From assembly GCA_963811805.1 (NCBI GenBank), contig CAWESU010000001.1:806001-870000 (forward strand): a stretch of 64,000 bases of DNA. The letters are read 5' to 3'. The notes below the pieces were generated by a model that saw only the letters and a list, made by a program, of their open reading frames with translations, had not been told where the DNA came from and made no database searches. This DNA comes from DAHUXN01 sp963811805. Its GTDB lineage: Bacteria > Acidobacteriota > Terriglobia > Acidiferrales > UBA7541. A program made the position numbers and the translations under genes. Positions 63,151 to 64,000 of this stretch are shown here, in pieces. The stretch's first letter is position 1. Every line of letters begins with the position of its first letter.

Positions 63151-63713
63151 GACGGCCCCCCGCTTTGTCCTTTTTCTGGCCCCATCGGGCTCATTTCCTC
63201 CCTTAGCTTTTTGTAGGCTCTGTGAGCCTTCTGTTTCACCGAGCCCACGCTTGAGGACGTAGCGCGTGCCACCTCCTCGAGCGACATCCCCGACAGCTTC
63301 AACATTAAAATCACCTCGCGTTGGCTATCCGGCAAAGGCGCGAGAAGCGTCTCCAAATCCGTGTCTTTTCCGAACTTGTTCGGGGAGCCTGCTGACGCTC
63401 CGGACCATTCCTTGAGTCTTCGTTCACGGGCCATCTCGCGAAAGGTCTTTCGGAAATGGTCCGCGCGCACATGCCGCGCGATCGCATAGACCCAGGGCAG
63501 CAATGGCTCACCCTGGCGGAACGTGTGGCGTACCTTGTGAATGCGAAGCCAGGTCTCCTGCAGGAGATCATCCGCGTCAGAACGGCTGGCAAACTGCGCA
63601 ACGAAAAAGCGATGGAGCTGCGCGCCGAGTCGATGAATCAAAAGCGAAGCGGCCGCAAAATCACCCGCTTGGTAACGGGCCATAAGCACCGCCAAGTCGC
63701 TGTTTGCGTCCAT
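63147..63713 (-). CDS. ECF RNA polymerase sigma factor
   Basis: A 188-residue ECF sigma factor. Region 2: SRSDADDLLQETWLRIHK (about residues 40-57) and LLPWVYAIARHVRADHFRK (about 68-86). Region 4: LPDSQREVILMLKLSGMSLEEVA, then SSSVGSVKQKAHRAYKKLRE (about 150-170). The ATG at 63713 gives family-typical length; a TTG at 63782 with GGAGG 7 nt upstream would add 23 residues and is a serious alternative. Co-transcribed with the NrsF-like gene. Confidence 0.88.
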   Translation of the reverse strand: MDANSDLAVLMARYQAGDFAAASLLIHRLGAQLHRFFVAQFASRSDADDLLQETWLRIHKVRHTFRQGEPLLPWVYAIARHVRADHFRKTFREMARERRLKEWSGASAGSPNKFGKDTDLETLLAPLPDSQREVILMLKLSGMSLEEVARATSSSVGSVKQKAHRAYKKLREEMSPMGPEKGQSGGPS

Positions 63714-63826
63714 GATCTGGATGACCTTCGCCCAATCTCTATCAGCGCTTGTACATCGCGCAAACTGTCCCCCGAGCGTCAAAGTCCGCACCTCCGGCGC
63801 GGTCTCTGCCTCGACCGAATTAGTTG

Positions 63827-63854
63827 TATTCGTTGGAGCGCGTTAGAAAGTTAC
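63827..63854 (-). promoter_or_regulatory. Candidate ECF-type autoregulatory promoter
   Basis: Minus strand: GTAACTT (63854-63848), 15-nt spacer, CGAATA (63832-63827), which fits the general ECF pattern of an AAC-containing -35 and a short -10. Predicted start near 63820. A dyad CAGATTT-TC-AAATCTG at 63866-63881 lies just upstream. Confidence 0.35.
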
Positions 63855-63865
63855 GCGTACGGCTG

Positions 63866-63881
63866 CAGATTTTCAAATCTG
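63866..63881. promoter_or_regulatory. 7-bp dyad upstream of the ECF gene
   Basis: CAGATTT TC AAATCTG: perfect arms with a 2-nt centre, 12 nt upstream of the candidate -35. Could be an operator; no U-tract, so not a terminator. Confidence 0.3.
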
Positions 63882-64000
63882 ATTGACGTTGCAAGGCTAA
63901 TTTGACCGTAACTTTTGTCTGCCCCAGACCGAAATATTACCGTGAACTTGCCTTGTTTCGTCCGCGGCTCCCGACTCGGGGCTAGGGCAAACTTTAACTA

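Overview
The window looks like a chromosomal segment of an Acidobacteriota-type bacterium (Terriglobia-like). This is an inference from three things: an exosortase/XrtA exopolysaccharide (EPS) locus, a Ser/Thr kinase fused to a TolB/WD40-like propeller, and an Ig-repeat lipoprotein. No rRNA, tRNA or CRISPR array was recognised.

Layout. 1-4.8 kb (minus): a truncated secreted protein of PEP-CTERM-substrate type, then an exosortase-EpsI-PrsT operon. 5.1-5.9 kb: a TauE/SafE-type anion exporter. 6.5-13.2 kb: accessory DNA with a YdcF-like protein, a decayed IS630 transposase, a methyltransferase, a propeller-like protein and an Ig-repeat lipoprotein. 13.3-23.1 kb (minus): an operon running algD - GT4 - bifunctional ATP sulfurylase/APS kinase - cysQ - two sulfotransferases - CelD/FemAB-like acyltransferase - polysaccharide deacetylase. 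23.5-29.5 kb (plus): heparinase II/III-like lyase, asparagine-synthase-like amidotransferase and Wzx flippase. 29.5-30.9 kb: an intact IS3-family element sitting in the last codon of wzx. 31.0-50.6 kb (minus): a very long operon for EPS regulation, export, chain-length control, initiation, polymerisation and decoration. 51-56.6 kb: PilZ proteins, a two-component sigma54 system and a GGDEF-PilZ diguanylate cyclase. 56.6-64 kb: genes apparently unrelated to EPS (flavin reductase, Ser/Thr kinase, DUF4188, YXWGXW protein, ECF sigma factor with NrsF-like partner).

How it fits together. The genes encode a Wzx/Wzy-type EPS pathway with an exosortase for anchoring secreted proteins. Three features stand out. 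(1) AlgD (GDP-mannuronate supply) shares an operon with a complete PAPS synthesis, PAP removal and sulfotransferase set, which predicts a sulfated, uronic-acid-containing polymer. (2) At least eight gene or operon starts in the EPS, sulfur and c-di-GMP genes carry sigma54-type -24/-12 elements with exact GG-N10-GC spacing, mostly with GGC and TGC cores, placed 35-160 nt before the start codon. (3) Two sigma54 activators, a histidine kinase, a diguanylate cyclase and PilZ proteins are encoded alongside, so the locus looks like one sigma54 and c-di-GMP controlled regulon that includes the exosortase and the TauE-type exporter.
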